Positions 34,408-44,059 of a stretch of 61,289 nucleotides of DNA are shown piece by piece. Both the position numbers and the translations under genes were made by a program. The stretch's first letter is position 1, and every line of letters begins with the position of its first letter. Origin of the DNA: an uncultured Ruminiclostridium sp. (GTDB lineage Bacteria; Bacillota; Clostridia; Oscillospirales; Ruminococcaceae); the NCBI GenBank assembly GCA_949878745.1, contig CATLBH010000010.1, forward strand, positions 1-61,289, given 5' to 3'. The notes under the pieces were generated by a model. It saw only the letters and a program-made list of their open reading frames with translations. It had not been told where the DNA came from and searched no databases.

Positions 34408-35379
34408 TTAATTTGACAAACGGCAAATTACGGCGTTCCAGTCCTCTTCCTCGTCTATCCTTTCAACGGCGAGTTTTTCCCTTTCCAGCGCCTCTTTTAC
34501 TTCCTCGAGACGCTCGGTTATTATACCGGAAATGATAACGGTGCCATTTTCCTTTAAAAATCCTCTGAAATAAGGGCACATTTTTATAATAACGTCCGCT
34601 ACGATATTTGCGGTAATAACGTCGTAGCCGAAGCCTATTTTTTCCCTCAGCTCGTGGTCGTCGATAATGTTTCCGCAATAGGCTTCATATCTTGTCTTAT
34701 CAAATCCGTTTTGCTCTGTATTTTCGGAGGCGGTATTTACGGCGTTAAGGAACACGTCGGTCATAACCGCTTTTTCGGCGCCGAGAAGAAGTGCCGCAAT
34801 CGAAAGGATCCCGCTGCCGCAGCCTAAATCCAACACCTTTTCGCCGCCCTTTATCACCGATTCCAGCGCTTCCATAACAAGCTTTGTGGTATGATGCTGC
34901 CCCGTGCCGAAGGAGGAAGCGGGATCTATCTCGAGTATTTTTCTGCCGCCGCTGTCGGGTACTTTTTCCCAGGTAGGCTTTATCAAAAGCTTTTTTCCCA
35001 CATTAAAGGGCTTGTAATACTGCTTCCAATTGTTTGCCCAATCCTCCTCCCGTATACTTCCCGTTTCAATATCCAGAGAGCCGTAAAAACCGTCCTTATC
35101 CCTGTTTTTTATATCCTCAAGAGCGCCCTTGAGAGCCGAAAACATTTCCGCCCCCTGTGAATTTTCCTGAAGATACAGGGTGATATGGGTCTTTACGTCT
35201 TTAAGCCCCATAAGGTCGTCGTCAATGTAGTCCCAGTTCATTTCCTTGTTTGTCAGAAAATCCTCGAAATCCGCGCTGTCGTGAATCTCGAAGCCGTTTA
35301 TCCCAAGCTCGCTCAGCAGCATTGTCAGAGGATAAACCGCCTCGGACTCGGTAAATACGTTTATTTTTTTAAAATCCAT
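34408..35379 (-). CDS. prmA: Ribosomal protein L11 methyltransferase PrmA
   Basis: This 323-residue enzyme has an N-terminal substrate-binding domain (about 1-110) and a Rossmann methyltransferase domain with the SAM motif LDLGCGSGILSIAALLLGA near 185-203, plus IDPASSFGTGQHHTTKL and the NIVADVI motif IV that define PrmA. It methylates L11 of the ribosome. ATG at 35379 (MDFKKIN) is chosen because AAAGGATG lies 8 bases upstream; in-frame ATGs at 35388 and 35406 lie in or before that SD. It is followed by the small membrane protein, recD2 and comF on the same strand. Confidence 0.94.
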   Translation of the reverse strand: MDFKKINVFTESEAVYPLTMLLSELGINGFEIHDSADFEDFLTNKEMNWDYIDDDLMGLKDVKTHITLYLQENSQGAEMFSALKGALEDIKNRDKDGFYGSLDIETGSIREEDWANNWKQYYKPFNVGKKLLIKPTWEKVPDSGGRKILEIDPASSFGTGQHHTTKLVMEALESVIKGGEKVLDLGCGSGILSIAALLLGAEKAVMTDVFLNAVNTASENTEQNGFDKTRYEAYCGNIIDDHELREKIGFGYDVITANIVADVIIKMCPYFRGFLKENGTVIISGIITERLEEVKEALEREKLAVERIDEEEDWNAVICRLSN

Positions 35380-35534
35380 TATATTCATCCTTTCGGGTAA
35401 AAACATTCCCTTTTATTATGCCTTATTTTTGCCGAAATTTCAAGTGTTTTGGAAAAATTTTATTTATTTTGCGCTTGTTTTTTTGGATTGCAATATAAAT
35501 AAAATGAAAATCGGGTGAAATTTTCAAAAACCCA

Positions 35535-35582
35535 TTGACTTTGTGAACAATGTTCACTATAATAATTGTGAACATTGTTCAG
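35535..35582 (+). promoter_or_regulatory. TetR promoter with two operator dyads
   Basis: TTGACT (35535-35540), 17-base spacer, TATAAT (35558-35563). The spacer holds the odd-length palindrome GTGAACAATGTTCAC (35543-35557); a second copy GTGAACATTGTTCAG follows the -10 (35568-35582). The 25-base offset and promoter occlusion fit autorepression by the TetR protein encoded downstream. Confidence 0.9.
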
Positions 35583-35604
35583 AGGAATGGAGATATAAAT
35601 TAAA

Positions 35605-36222
35605 ATGAGCGACAACGAAAAAATCAAAAAACACATAATCGAGATTACCACCGAATTACTTAACCGATACAACGGAGACACAAAAAAGCTGACGTCCCGT
35701 CTGATCGCGGAAAAAGCCGATATCGGATTAGGCTCGATCAATTACTTTTTCGGGAGCAAGGAAAAGCTTATAACGGAATGTATTCAACGAATCATAAACA
35801 AGATGCTGAAAGGCTTTGCTTCGGACTTAACCGATTTGCCCAAAACCGACGGACTGTCGGATAAGGATCGTCTGATATCCTGGGCAAGCCAAACCTTTGA
35901 CTTTCTTTTTGAAAATCAGGCCATCGCAGGCATTTCAATTTTAAACGATATGCAAAATTATTCGGCAGGCACCAATTCCGTTTACACACAAAAAGGCTTC
36001 GTTTTCGCGCTTAAAGGCAATAAAAGCGGTGAAACCAAAAAATTGCTTGTATTTATACTTGTTTCCGCTATGCAGGCGGCGTTTCTAGCCAAAAACGACG
36101 CTAAAGAAATCATAGGATACGATCTTTATTCCAAGCCCGAGCGAGACCGTTTTATTTTAAACACGGTTACAATGCTTTTAAAGGGCGCCGACAGCAAGGA
36201 GAACGCCGCCGATGAAAAATGA
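35605..36222 (+). CDS. TetR-family transcriptional regulator
   Basis: This 205-residue protein has an N-terminal HTH (about 8-55: IIEITTELLNR, TSRLIAEKADIGLGSINYFFG, SKEKLI), then a helical ligand/dimer domain. ATG at 35605 is preceded by GGAATGGAG. The overlap of 11 bases with the CPBP-like membrane protein gene means they are co-expressed. With the two GTGAAC..GTTCAC operators over its promoter it probably represses its own operon; the inducer is unknown. Confidence 0.93.
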   Translation: MSDNEKIKKHIIEITTELLNRYNGDTKKLTSRLIAEKADIGLGSINYFFGSKEKLITECIQRIINKMLKGFASDLTDLPKTDGLSDKDRLISWASQTFDFLFENQAIAGISILNDMQNYSAGTNSVYTQKGFVFALKGNKSGETKKLLVFILVSAMQAAFLAKNDAKEIIGYDLYSKPERDRFILNTVTMLLKGADSKENAADEK

Positions 36223-36931
36223 TCAAAAAATATGGTTTATTTTACCGCTGCGCTGTGTAATGTTTACGGCCGTGTTTTCCGCTTGCGGTTTAATCGCTCA
36301 AAAGCCCTTAACGGAAATCACAAATTGGTGGACAGTAATCGCTTCGGCGATCAACATAGCCACCGCCTTTATTTTGCATATTCTTTGCAGACGCGGCAAT
36401 ACGGCATATTGCCGTATGATACGCCTAGATAAAAGGAAGAAAAGCCTATTCGAAGGATTTTTGTTTGTTTCGGCAATGCTGTTTATAGGTATGGGAGGTA
36501 TATACTTGGCGGGCCTGATTTGCTACGGTGAGTTTCCGTATCTCGCGCCTATGATGATAGCGCCAATTAACCCTTTTATTGCCGTTTTGAATATTTTTAT
36601 ACTCCCGCTGACGACAACAATAGCGGAGGACGGATTGTACCTGGGATATGGGGTAAACGGATTCGGGTCAAAACAGGCGGCCGTGTTGATCCCCGCTTTT
36701 TTCTACGCCTTACAGCATAGCTTTATTCCCACGATATTTGATATGAAATTTATAGTCTACCGTTTTTTGTCCTTTTTACCCTTGACTTTATGGATTTGCC
36801 TCAAATATTATAAGGGAAGCCCCGTTTCATATATTATGACAGGTCACTGGATTCTGAATATGGCGACGACTATACAAATTGCCCTAACCTCATTTAATCC
36901 CGAAGAGTTCAAGGCATTAACCGGAGTATAA
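36212..36931 (+). CDS. CPBP-like (CaaX protease/bacteriocin-processing) membrane protein
   Basis: This 239-residue protein has seven or eight hydrophobic segments. The C-terminal half keeps the CPBP layout: an acidic motif (IAEDGLYLGYG), then FYALQHSF, then GHWILN. In catalytic members the first motif is EExxxR; here it is EDxxxY, so activity is doubtful. CPBP proteins process prenylated or peptide substrates or act in immunity to bacteriocins. It overlaps the TetR gene. Family call is moderate. Confidence 0.65.
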   Translation: MKNDQKIWFILPLRCVMFTAVFSACGLIAQKPLTEITNWWTVIASAINIATAFILHILCRRGNTAYCRMIRLDKRKKSLFEGFLFVSAMLFIGMGGIYLAGLICYGEFPYLAPMMIAPINPFIAVLNIFILPLTTTIAEDGLYLGYGVNGFGSKQAAVLIPAFFYALQHSFIPTIFDMKFIVYRFLSFLPLTLWICLKYYKGSPVSYIMTGHWILNMATTIQIALTSFNPEEFKALTGV

Positions 36932-36944
36932 ACAATTAAAATTA

Positions 36945-36979
36945 AAAACGGAATCGATGTTTAATACCGATTCCGTTTT
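36945..36979. terminator. Bidirectional intrinsic terminator
   Basis: AAAACGGAATCG pairs with CGATTCCGTTTT across a short loop; the A-run and T-run make it usable from both strands. It separates the TetR/CPBP-like operon from the convergent cohesin-like gene, whose stop is at 36986. Confidence 0.85.
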
Positions 36980-36985
36980 AAATTA

Positions 36986-38353
36986 TTATTTTTTCGAAGT
37001 CTTGCTATGAGTTCCGCTTTTCGCTTTTTTCTTATTGGAGCTTATCACGGCGGCTATGGCAATTACAACGATCGCCGCGGCAAGTACCGCAAGCACTATT
37101 ATCCACGGGGTGAGACTGTCGGAGTTTTCATCGGGGTTTTCGCCGGGATTACCTTCTGAACCGTTTCCCGTGTCCTCCGTGGGAGCCTGAGTATCCGAAG
37201 GCTGTTCGGAATTCGCTTCGTCGCTTTTGGAAGGAGGGGCAGTAGTATCGGAAGTGCTTTGAGTCTCGGCTTTGGTATCGCTTTCCGGCGGAAGCGAAGC
37301 CGACGTTTCTTCATTTGTACCGTTATCCGACCCGACCTCCGTTACATCGGTCACATTTTCCTCAACTTGGGAGGGAGCGTTGGAAGGAACCAGCATTCCG
37401 ATAGCATTTTCAAGTATAAGAAGGGCTTCGTCGACCTCCTCCTGCTTCGCGTCATCCTTTAAAAGCAACGCCTTAGCCTTTTCCACCGCTTCCCTTAAGC
37501 TGCGGTAGCTGCTTTCGCTGTAATCCGATCTTTTATACAGCTCCGCTCGCGAAACCGCCTCGGTAAGCGCCTTTTTTTCCGCGCGGGAGAAGCTTTCTCC
37601 CTCCACGGGTATGGCGGGCGCATTATCCTCGGAGGGGGCGGTTACTCCCGTGTTTCCTGCCGGGGGAGCCGATTCCGCAGTAGTAGTGACAGGCAATGTG
37701 GTCTCGGCGGTTGTGACGGGCTTCGTCTCGGAAGAAGAGGCGGGAGTCTGAACGGGTTCGGAAGCGGAGGTCGTGGTTTCGGGAACCACAAAATCACCCG
37801 AGCCTCCACCGTAGGAAGGTCTTTGAGAGGTTTCCGCTTCGCTTTCGGAGGTTATTCTTACGGTATTTTCGGGGTATTCAACGCCCGTATCCTGAACCAC
37901 CAGCTCGGTGCCCCTGACAAATTTAAGAGAATTTTTGACAACCTTAACGTCGGCGTAGCAATCCTCTCCCGTTACTCTCACATATCCCAACGAAAGAACG
38001 GGATTTTCCTTGCTGAAAAGCGGCGCGGTACCCGCTATGTAAATATTGAGTATGCCTGTTTCCCTATTGAACCTGCCTTCCGCTATTTTGGCCGAAAGAC
38101 CCGCGGCGGGGACGAACTCCGCCGCCGTCCCGCCTGTGCCTAAATCCACCGAAAGGCTGATCTGAAGAGAAGAAATCTCTTCCTTTGCCGCCTGCGGAAA
38201 GGTGAGTATTATCTCCGCTTGTTCCCCGTTTTGCTTTAGTTCGATCGTCTGAGCTTCCGCGGCGAAAACGTTTATTGACGATATAACCGTGAATAACGCG
38301 GTAACAAGCAGGGATAAAAGCTTTCCGAAAGGCTTTTTTCTTAATATATTCAT
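36986..38353 (-). CDS. Membrane-anchored surface protein with cohesin-like domain
   Basis: This 455-residue protein has a signal peptide (about 1-31, ending VFA), then a cohesin-like beta domain (about 35-170: ISSLQISLSVDL, ETGILNIYIAGTAPLF, NPVLSLGYVRV). A Thr/Ser/Pro linker (about 175-255), a FIVAR-type helical hairpin (about 258-322, SYRSLREAVEKAKALL), another Ser/Thr/Pro-rich linker, and a C-terminal transmembrane helix (WIIVLAVLAAAIVVIAIAAV) with a Lys-rich tail follow. This is a cell-surface scaffold layout. The 1689-residue dockerin protein is encoded 72 bases upstream on the same strand. Docking of the two is inferred; the cohesin match is by pattern, not alignment. Confidence 0.65.
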   Translation of the reverse strand: MNILRKKPFGKLLSLLVTALFTVISSINVFAAEAQTIELKQNGEQAEIILTFPQAAKEEISSLQISLSVDLGTGGTAAEFVPAAGLSAKIAEGRFNRETGILNIYIAGTAPLFSKENPVLSLGYVRVTGEDCYADVKVVKNSLKFVRGTELVVQDTGVEYPENTVRITSESEAETSQRPSYGGGSGDFVVPETTTSASEPVQTPASSSETKPVTTAETTLPVTTTAESAPPAGNTGVTAPSEDNAPAIPVEGESFSRAEKKALTEAVSRAELYKRSDYSESSYRSLREAVEKAKALLLKDDAKQEEVDEALLILENAIGMLVPSNAPSQVEENVTDVTEVGSDNGTNEETSASLPPESDTKAETQSTSDTTAPPSKSDEANSEQPSDTQAPTEDTGNGSEGNPGENPDENSDSLTPWIIVLAVLAAAIVVIAIAAVISSNKKKAKSGTHSKTSKK

Positions 38354-38425
38354 ATTCTGATTATCCTTTTACGAAAGTATATTTTCCAACGAATAAGCTA
38401 ACGGGAAATATCAAACCGAGATGCG

Positions 38426-41400
38426 TCAGAATTCGATATTCGGAAGCGTCTCGGGCATTTCCCTGAACAGCGAATCGCTTACGAGTCGTTGTCCCTCGTT
38501 GGTAAGAGCGTTGTTTACACGGTAAAGCTCCGCTCTTACACTTAGGATATTATCCAAGGAAAGTTTATCCTCAGGCTCGATCCAATAGATCCAAATGCCC
38601 TCGGCAACATCCTGAATAGGCCCGTTTTCGGGAACCTCCGCCAAAATTATCTGCTGAGCCGCAAGATTGCCCTCTTCGTCAGCTCCGCCGACGATATTTC
38701 CGTCCTGATCGAACAGAAGCACAACGTTATAAGCGGGGTTGCCCTTATACTTGCCGGTGAATATTACGGAGCCTTCGGGAATAACATCGTTTTCACCGTC
38801 GCCGTACTTATACGCCTTAGCCAGCTTGCCTATTGCGGGTTTACCGTCGTCGGTGCTTAAGAAATCTATGTTGTCGCCCGTAACTCCCAGTACGTCGAAC
38901 TCCTCAACGGAAATCTCGCTTCCCGAACGGTCGGGCATAAGAATTTTAACCGCGTCGGCTTTGTACGTGCTTACATACTTGCCCTCGGGATTTTCAAAGT
39001 AAACCGTTCCGCTGCCGCCGAAGCTGCCTGAAGCCGCTTCGAGCCACTGACCGTTCTCATCTCTTACTTCGATAATGAATTTCTCGATGGGTGTTCCGAC
39101 GCCCGCCGTGTACTTAAAGCCGGATATGGTGAGCGTCTGATTGAATTGGAGCACTATCTCGGCGTTTGCCCCAAGGATACCGTTATATACGGTGTCTTTT
39201 CCGTCTATGACATAAGTCAGCGGATCTTCGGGCTCGGGAGCGCAGGGCATATCCTCCGTTCCCTCGGAAACGGGAGGAAGCTCCGAAGTGGTAATATCGT
39301 TGGCCGATACCGACCAGAAGGTCTTGTCAAGGCTTCCGTCGTTTTCGATCTTTATCGGTTCAAGCGTCTTTACCGCCGAACGGTTAAGGTATTTGTCCAC
39401 AAGGGTTATCTCGTAATAAATAACTCTGTTGTTCACGGTGGTGATTATATCCGTAAAGCTGTTTTCAACGGTAAATCCCGCCGTTTCCCTTATTTCCTCG
39501 CCGCCGGAAATCATACAGCGAACTATTTCGTAACCCAAAACCTCCTCTTCGGGAATGTTTTCGGAGGTCAAGGTAATATTGACGCGGGAGGGATCGGCCG
39601 AATCGATTACGGCGGCTGTATCCGCGCCTACCGCACTGACGTTTCCGCCTGTTCCGAGACTTCCGCCCTCTGGGTTTTCAATTCTGTATACACGTGAATC
39701 GTCGTCAGAGTAATAAAGCGCTCTCGTTTCCTTTTCAAACTGGCTTGCGTAGCTTACGGTCTCGCTGTCGGGTACCTTGCCCCAGCGTTCAAAGAACTCG
39801 AGAAGATCCTTTTCCGCCGCCGCGCATGCCAAACGCATTATGTTCTGATCGGAGCCTCCTCCGAGAGTGAGCGCAACACCGCCGGGAGCGGGCGCAAGGG
39901 AGGCGTCGCGGGCATAGCTGTCGACTCTGGCAAAGAACAGGCTTTGAAGCTGTTCCCCGCGATCCTCGTAGGTCTTGTAGTTATAGTCGCTGTCGTAAGC
40001 CGAGCGGAGCTGCCAGTACATACCCAGCTGTGTGAATACATTGGAGGCAGAGCCGGTGGTGCCCGACGTTACTTTATCGTATATATTGTTGTATTTAAAC
40101 CTTACGCTGGCGTTGCTGTCCTTTGCCTGAGCAAGCTGGGCAAAATAGTTGTTGGTAACCTCCGCCACGGCGTAGGCGCCTTGATTGATGCAGTGTCCTA
40201 TTTCGTGAGCGATACCCCAGCCGAAATAGCGGCCGCTTTCATAACGTCCGTTTTCGTCGGCGGAAACAGGGGTACAATTAACCATTCCGGCACATTCGTT
40301 CCATTCTATGCCTATATGATTTCCCGCCGCGTACATAAACGCGCCGCTGAACATTCTCTGATAACGTATATTGAGATGCTGCTTCGGGAATCTGTCAAGT
40401 TCCTTTTCCGCGTTGACATTCAAGCCCTTATGCTGATAGAAAAGCTCCATCATTCCTTCCATGGCGTTCATGGAGGCAACCGCTGTCGCCGCCTTTTCTT
40501 CAATGCTTCCGGCTCCCGCGCCGTTCAAAACCTGTTTCGCGGGCAAGGACAGGAGCATTGTGTCAAGCATAATATCGGTGGCGCCGAGAATACAGTTTCT
40601 TTCGACATAGTCGAATTTGTTGATATTGGAGTTGTCGGAACCTTTATGATGCTCGTTGTGCAAGGCTTCCAGCTGACTAACATATGCTTCCAGTTCTTCC
40701 ACATATGCCGAAGCGCGCTCAAGCTTTTCCGACTCGTCGGTTATACCGTAAAGATCAAGCTTTGGCACGGATACGCCTCCGCTTACTCTTACGGCGCAGC
40801 GCTCATTGGCGTTGTTTCCCGTATACTGAATATAAAGGGCTCCGCCGGATTCCTCGTTCACCGTCCAGAGCTTGGGTATCTCCACAATATTCACGCCCAC
40901 CTTAAGAGAAGCCACTGTTTTGGCCACAGAGCCGGATTCGGCGTGATACTGGGTAGCCACAATTTGGAGGTTAGTGAGATCGCCCGTATTCTTTAAATTA
41001 TCCCCAACATATACGGTAACGCTGTCACCCGCCGCCGCAGTAACGCCCAAAGGCTGCCAAGCGTTGAGTCCGCCGAAGCCTCTTCCCACATCGTAGGTGC
41101 TGATGGAAGTATGTACTCTCACGGCTTCTCTAAGCCCGACGCAGTTAAGAATGTTCTCGGCGTCGTCAAGCTCGCGCTCGAGAGCCTCCAGATCTGGGTT
41201 AAGCTCCCCGCTTACCTCATCGGGCGTATTCAGGCGCACCCTCAAGGCGTCAATGGTTTCCTGTGTAACTCCGTCGGCGAGTGTTGTATGAAGATCGTCG
41301 GTAAACAAAGCGTTGATATCGTCAACTATGGTATCATAATTGTAAAAATAAACTTCGGATATGTTTATGTTTCCGCTGGCGAGATACCTGGCAAGGCCTA

Positions 41401-43495
41401 TCTGTATCCTCTTTATCTGTGCTTTCTGAGGAAGCTTTATCAGATAGTAGAATCGTCCGTTTTTGTCCGTTTTCCTTGACAGTGAAGCCTGATTTCTTCC
41501 CAAGGAGGTCAGATTTCCGTTTGCGTCCCAATAATTTATCTTTAAATAGGAATAATGGAGATCGTTAGGCTCAAACTCCTGGAAGGCGATGGTCTGGATA
41601 GTATACTCCTTGTCAAATTCATAGAAAAGACCGTGGCTGCCCAGATTGTTGAAGCCGCCGTCGTCCCATGTGGCGCGGTAGTAATAGGAATCGAAATCAT
41701 GGTCAACTGTGCCCCACGCGGTTTTTGCTTCCGTATCGAGGGGACTGTCCGTCATCGTGCCGTAGTTCTGAGACGCAGATATAATGTGCGCTCCCTTTTC
41801 GCCCGCTTCTCCGGTATTTATAAGGAAGTATTCGGGCATCTTCGCCGGGTCTTTGTCCGTGGTTGTGGCGGATACAGTAAGGGAAGGGCTTCCCTCGCCC
41901 AAATCATTGACTCCGGCAACGTAGACGAAATATTCAGTAAGGGTCTTTAACCCGCTTATCGTATAGCTTGTTCCGGTTATGCCCTCCGTTTTCAGGTATT
42001 CCGCGGTTCCGCTTTCCTTATAATAAATATTATAGGTTTCCGCATCCTCCGCCTTTTTCCAAGAAAGTTTTACGGAGTTGAAGGCGCCCATTGCCGACAG
42101 ATTATCAACCTTTCCCGGCTTTGAGGTGGCCTTCGGCGTAACGGTGATGGGGTCGCAGTATCCGCTGCGCCAAGCACCGTTGACCGACTGTACGCTTACG
42201 GTATAGGGCGTGCCGTTTTCAAGCTTTTCTTCGGCAAAGGAGCTGACGCTTATGGAATTGCCCGTCACTTTTTTCGTATCGGAAACGCCGTCAAGCTCGA
42301 TCTTTACCTCATAACCGGTCACGTTCTTACAGCCGTCCCATGTCAATATGAAAGACTTATTCCCCGGCTCGCCCTTTAAATTTTCGGGAATGTCCATATC
42401 TGGCTCGGGAATTCTGTTTTCCATGCCGTTTACAAATTCCACGTATGAAATTTCCGCCAAATTGGTGTTCTTCACCATTCCGACGATCTTTATGGTGATT
42501 TTCTTTACCGCCACCTGATCGCCCAAGTTTATATGTATATTTCCGCGGCTGTCCTGTTCCACCGTTACACTGTCGGTGTCGAGGAGATGGTGAACGCCGT
42601 TTTCAATAACCGCGATCTGGGTGTATTCCTTCCCGCCCTCGGTATAGACAATATCCACTGTGGCCTTTGAAACGGGGTTTTCCTCGGAACAGCCTATAAC
42701 TATTCCGTCGGCGCCCGTGGCGCTTTCCTCCGCGTCGATATCAAACACCAGTGATACCGGGTTTTCATCGGAAATGTTTTCACCGTTTTCGGGAGAAAGA
42801 GTCACGCTTCCTTCCTTTGTCAGAAGCTCCTCAAAGCTTCCGTTAACCTCCGTACCCTCGCCCGCCGAAGGTTTTATTACGGAAGAGGAAATGACGATTT
42901 CCGGTACCGCGACGGTTCCCTCGGTTTTATAGCCCTTAGCCAGATACTCAAGATCCACAAGGTCGATCTTTCCGTCGCCGTTAAGATCGCCTAAGTCCGA
43001 ACCCGAATCAATACTGTCCAGAAGGGCGGTTTTATCGCTGTCGTCGATGACACCGTCGTTGTTGACGTCGCCGATAAGAAGAGTTCCGGGATAAGCGAAA
43101 CCCTGCTCATAGGTTATGCCCTCCAAAAAATCGGTGGCCAAGCGAACGGAACTGGCCTGTTCGGATACACTGAGAGTCTGGGTGTAATCCGCGAAGCCGT
43201 CGGCGGACAGCTTAAGGGTATAATCTCCAGGCGTAAGCCCTTTAAAGCTCACTTCCTTTTCGGAACCGCCGTTGGCGTCAAGGATCAATGTCCTTGTGAA
43301 CCCGCCGGACAGCTCCGCCGTAAATTCAACGGGACTGTCGAGCGACAGAGCGGGAGACACGGAGACGTTTACCTGTCCCGTGCCTTCCGTTTTTTCCTCC
43401 GTCCTTTCGGCAAAAATCGCCGGATCCTGAAACGGGAACAGCAGGAGCGATAAAGCCGAAATGACGGAAATTAAAGCAATAACGGTTTTTTTCAT
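38426..43495 (-). CDS. Secreted multidomain M60-like metallopeptidase with dockerin
   Basis: This 1689-residue protein has a signal peptide (1-29), a beta domain (about 40-125, PEGA-like), a type I dockerin at about 140-190 with two calcium loops (GDVNNDGVIDDSD and GDLNGDGKIDLVD), and a discoidin-like region (about 200-360). Two fibronectin III repeats (about 370-545) and an F5/8-type C domain (about 580-725) follow. The catalytic region has zinc motif HEIGH at 1097-1101 with Glu1112 in AEVTNNYF, the HExxH...E pattern of the M60/enhancin family. A further F5/8-type domain is near 1490-1590. M60 enzymes cut heavily O-glycosylated proteins such as mucins. The dockerin lies near the N-terminus, which is uncommon. 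It is probably co-transcribed with the cohesin-like gene 72 bases downstream. Confidence 0.85.
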   Translation of the reverse strand: MKKTVIALISVISALSLLLFPFQDPAIFAERTEEKTEGTGQVNVSVSPALSLDSPVEFTAELSGGFTRTLILDANGGSEKEVSFKGLTPGDYTLKLSADGFADYTQTLSVSEQASSVRLATDFLEGITYEQGFAYPGTLLIGDVNNDGVIDDSDKTALLDSIDSGSDLGDLNGDGKIDLVDLEYLAKGYKTEGTVAVPEIVISSSVIKPSAGEGTEVNGSFEELLTKEGSVTLSPENGENISDENPVSLVFDIDAEESATGADGIVIGCSEENPVSKATVDIVYTEGGKEYTQIAVIENGVHHLLDTDSVTVEQDSRGNIHINLGDQVAVKKITIKIVGMVKNTNLAEISYVEFVNGMENRIPEPDMDIPENLKGEPGNKSFILTWDGCKNVTGYEVKIELDGVSDTKKVTGNSISVSSFAEEKLENGTPYTVSVQSVNGAWRSGYCDPITVTPKATSKPGKVDNLSAMGAFNSVKLSWKKAEDAETYNIYYKESGTAEYLKTEGITGTSYTISGLKTLTEYFVYVAGVNDLGEGSPSLTVSATTTDKDPAKMPEYFLINTGEAGEKGAHIISASQNYGTMTDSPLDTEAKTAWGTVDHDFDSYYYRATWDDGGFNNLGSHGLFYEFDKEYTIQTIAFQEFEPNDLHYSYLKINYWDANGNLTSLGRNQASLSRKTDKNGRFYYLIKLPQKAQIKRIQIGLARYLASGNINISEVYFYNYDTIVDDINALFTDDLHTTLADGVTQETIDALRVRLNTPDEVSGELNPDLEALERELDDAENILNCVGLREAVRVHTSISTYDVGRGFGGLNAWQPLGVTAAAGDSVTVYVGDNLKNTGDLTNLQIVATQYHAESGSVAKTVASLKVGVNIVEIPKLWTVNEESGGALYIQYTGNNANERCAVRVSGGVSVPKLDLYGITDESEKLERASAYVEELEAYVSQLEALHNEHHKGSDNSNINKFDYVERNCILGATDIMLDTMLLSLPAKQVLNGAGAGSIEEKAATAVASMNAMEGMMELFYQHKGLNVNAEKELDRFPKQHLNIRYQRMFSGAFMYAAGNHIGIEWNECAGMVNCTPVSADENGRYESGRYFGWGIAHEIGHCINQGAYAVAEVTNNYFAQLAQAKDSNASVRFKYNNIYDKVTSGTTGSASNVFTQLGMYWQLRSAYDSDYNYKTYEDRGEQLQSLFFARVDSYARDASLAPAPGGVALTLGGGSDQNIMRLACAAAEKDLLEFFERWGKVPDSETVSYASQFEKETRALYYSDDDSRVYRIENPEGGSLGTGGNVSAVGADTAAVIDSADPSRVNITLTSENIPEEEVLGYEIVRCMISGGEEIRETAGFTVENSFTDIITTVNNRVIYYEITLVDKYLNRSAVKTLEPIKIENDGSLDKTFWSVSANDITTSELPPVSEGTEDMPCAPEPEDPLTYVIDGKDTVYNGILGANAEIVLQFNQTLTISGFKYTAGVGTPIEKFIIEVRDENGQWLEAASGSFGGSGTVYFENPEGKYVSTYKADAVKILMPDRSGSEISVEEFDVLGVTGDNIDFLSTDDGKPAIGKLAKAYKYGDGENDVIPEGSVIFTGKYKGNPAYNVVLLFDQDGNIVGGADEEGNLAAQQIILAEVPENGPIQDVAEGIWIYWIEPEDKLSLDNILSVRAELYRVNNALTNEGQRLVSDSLFREMPETLPNIEF

Positions 43496-43695
43496 AACGC
43501 TTCTCCTTCTTTACTTACAGTAAGGTTTTAAAACGGTATCAAAATATGTCGTTACTTTTCCGTTCCGAACACAATAGGTTGATCCTATAAATCCTATGCT
43601 GTGAACATTTCGTATGTATAAGAATTTTAACATATCCTGGAAAAAAAATCAATAGATTTATGAAAAAAAGCCGAGAAAAAAACGAAATTATGTTG
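43496..43695. other. Divergent intergenic region of the M60 gene and thrS
   Basis: AT-rich, with GAAGGAGAAG as SD of the M60 gene at about 43499-43508 (minus). No clear minus-strand promoter with both boxes was found. Confidence 0.4.
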
Positions 43696-43724
43696 TTGAC
43701 AATATTAGTTAAAGATGCTATAAT
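43696..43724 (+). promoter_or_regulatory. Promoter of the thrS T-box transcript
   Basis: TTGACA (43696-43701), 17-base spacer, TATAAT (43719-43724): perfect consensus. Confidence 0.92.
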
Positions 43725-43734
43725 AGTATTGAAT

Positions 43735-43998
43735 AAGAAAAGCTATGAAGGAAAGAGTAGCCTTTGCGGAACAGCCAGAGAAGGAAGCGTTTGGTGGAAG
43801 CTTCCCATGGAAAGCGAGGGTGAAGACCGCTCCTGAGCCGCAGTGCCGAAGGTACAGTAAGCGCTGCCGTACTTCTGCGTTAAAGAATAGGATTTATTGG
43901 AATCCGACAAGTGAAAAATCAAGGTGGAACCGTGCATTTCATGATTAGTATGCACCCTTGACGATTGCAAAGCTGTGATCGTCAAGGGTGCTTTTCTT
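43735..43998 (+). promoter_or_regulatory. T-box riboswitch leader of thrS
   Basis: Stem I starts with GAAAGAGTAG (the AGTA bulge motif). The T-box sequence AAGGTGGAACCGTG is at 43921-43934. It is followed by a strong terminator, GCACCCTTGACGAT with its complement, at 43952-43992, and TTTT. A probable specifier ACC (Thr) lies at 43826-43828 after the GAAG of the specifier bulge; this codon choice is inferred. Uncharged tRNA-Thr would stabilise the antiterminator and turn thrS on. Confidence 0.95.
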
Positions 43999-44059
43999 AT
44001 TCAAAAAACGGGAATTGCTCCCAAAATATTTAAAAAGAATAAGAAAGGAAAAACGTATC

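Noticed and set aside
36402-36420. Short inverted repeat CGGCAATA/TATTGCCG inside the CPBP-like gene
   Set aside because: Lies within coding sequence with normal family continuity; likely chance.
39944-40996. 350-codon open frame opposite the M60 gene
   Set aside because: Antisense to the catalytic region with conserved HEIGH motif; no recognisable domain.
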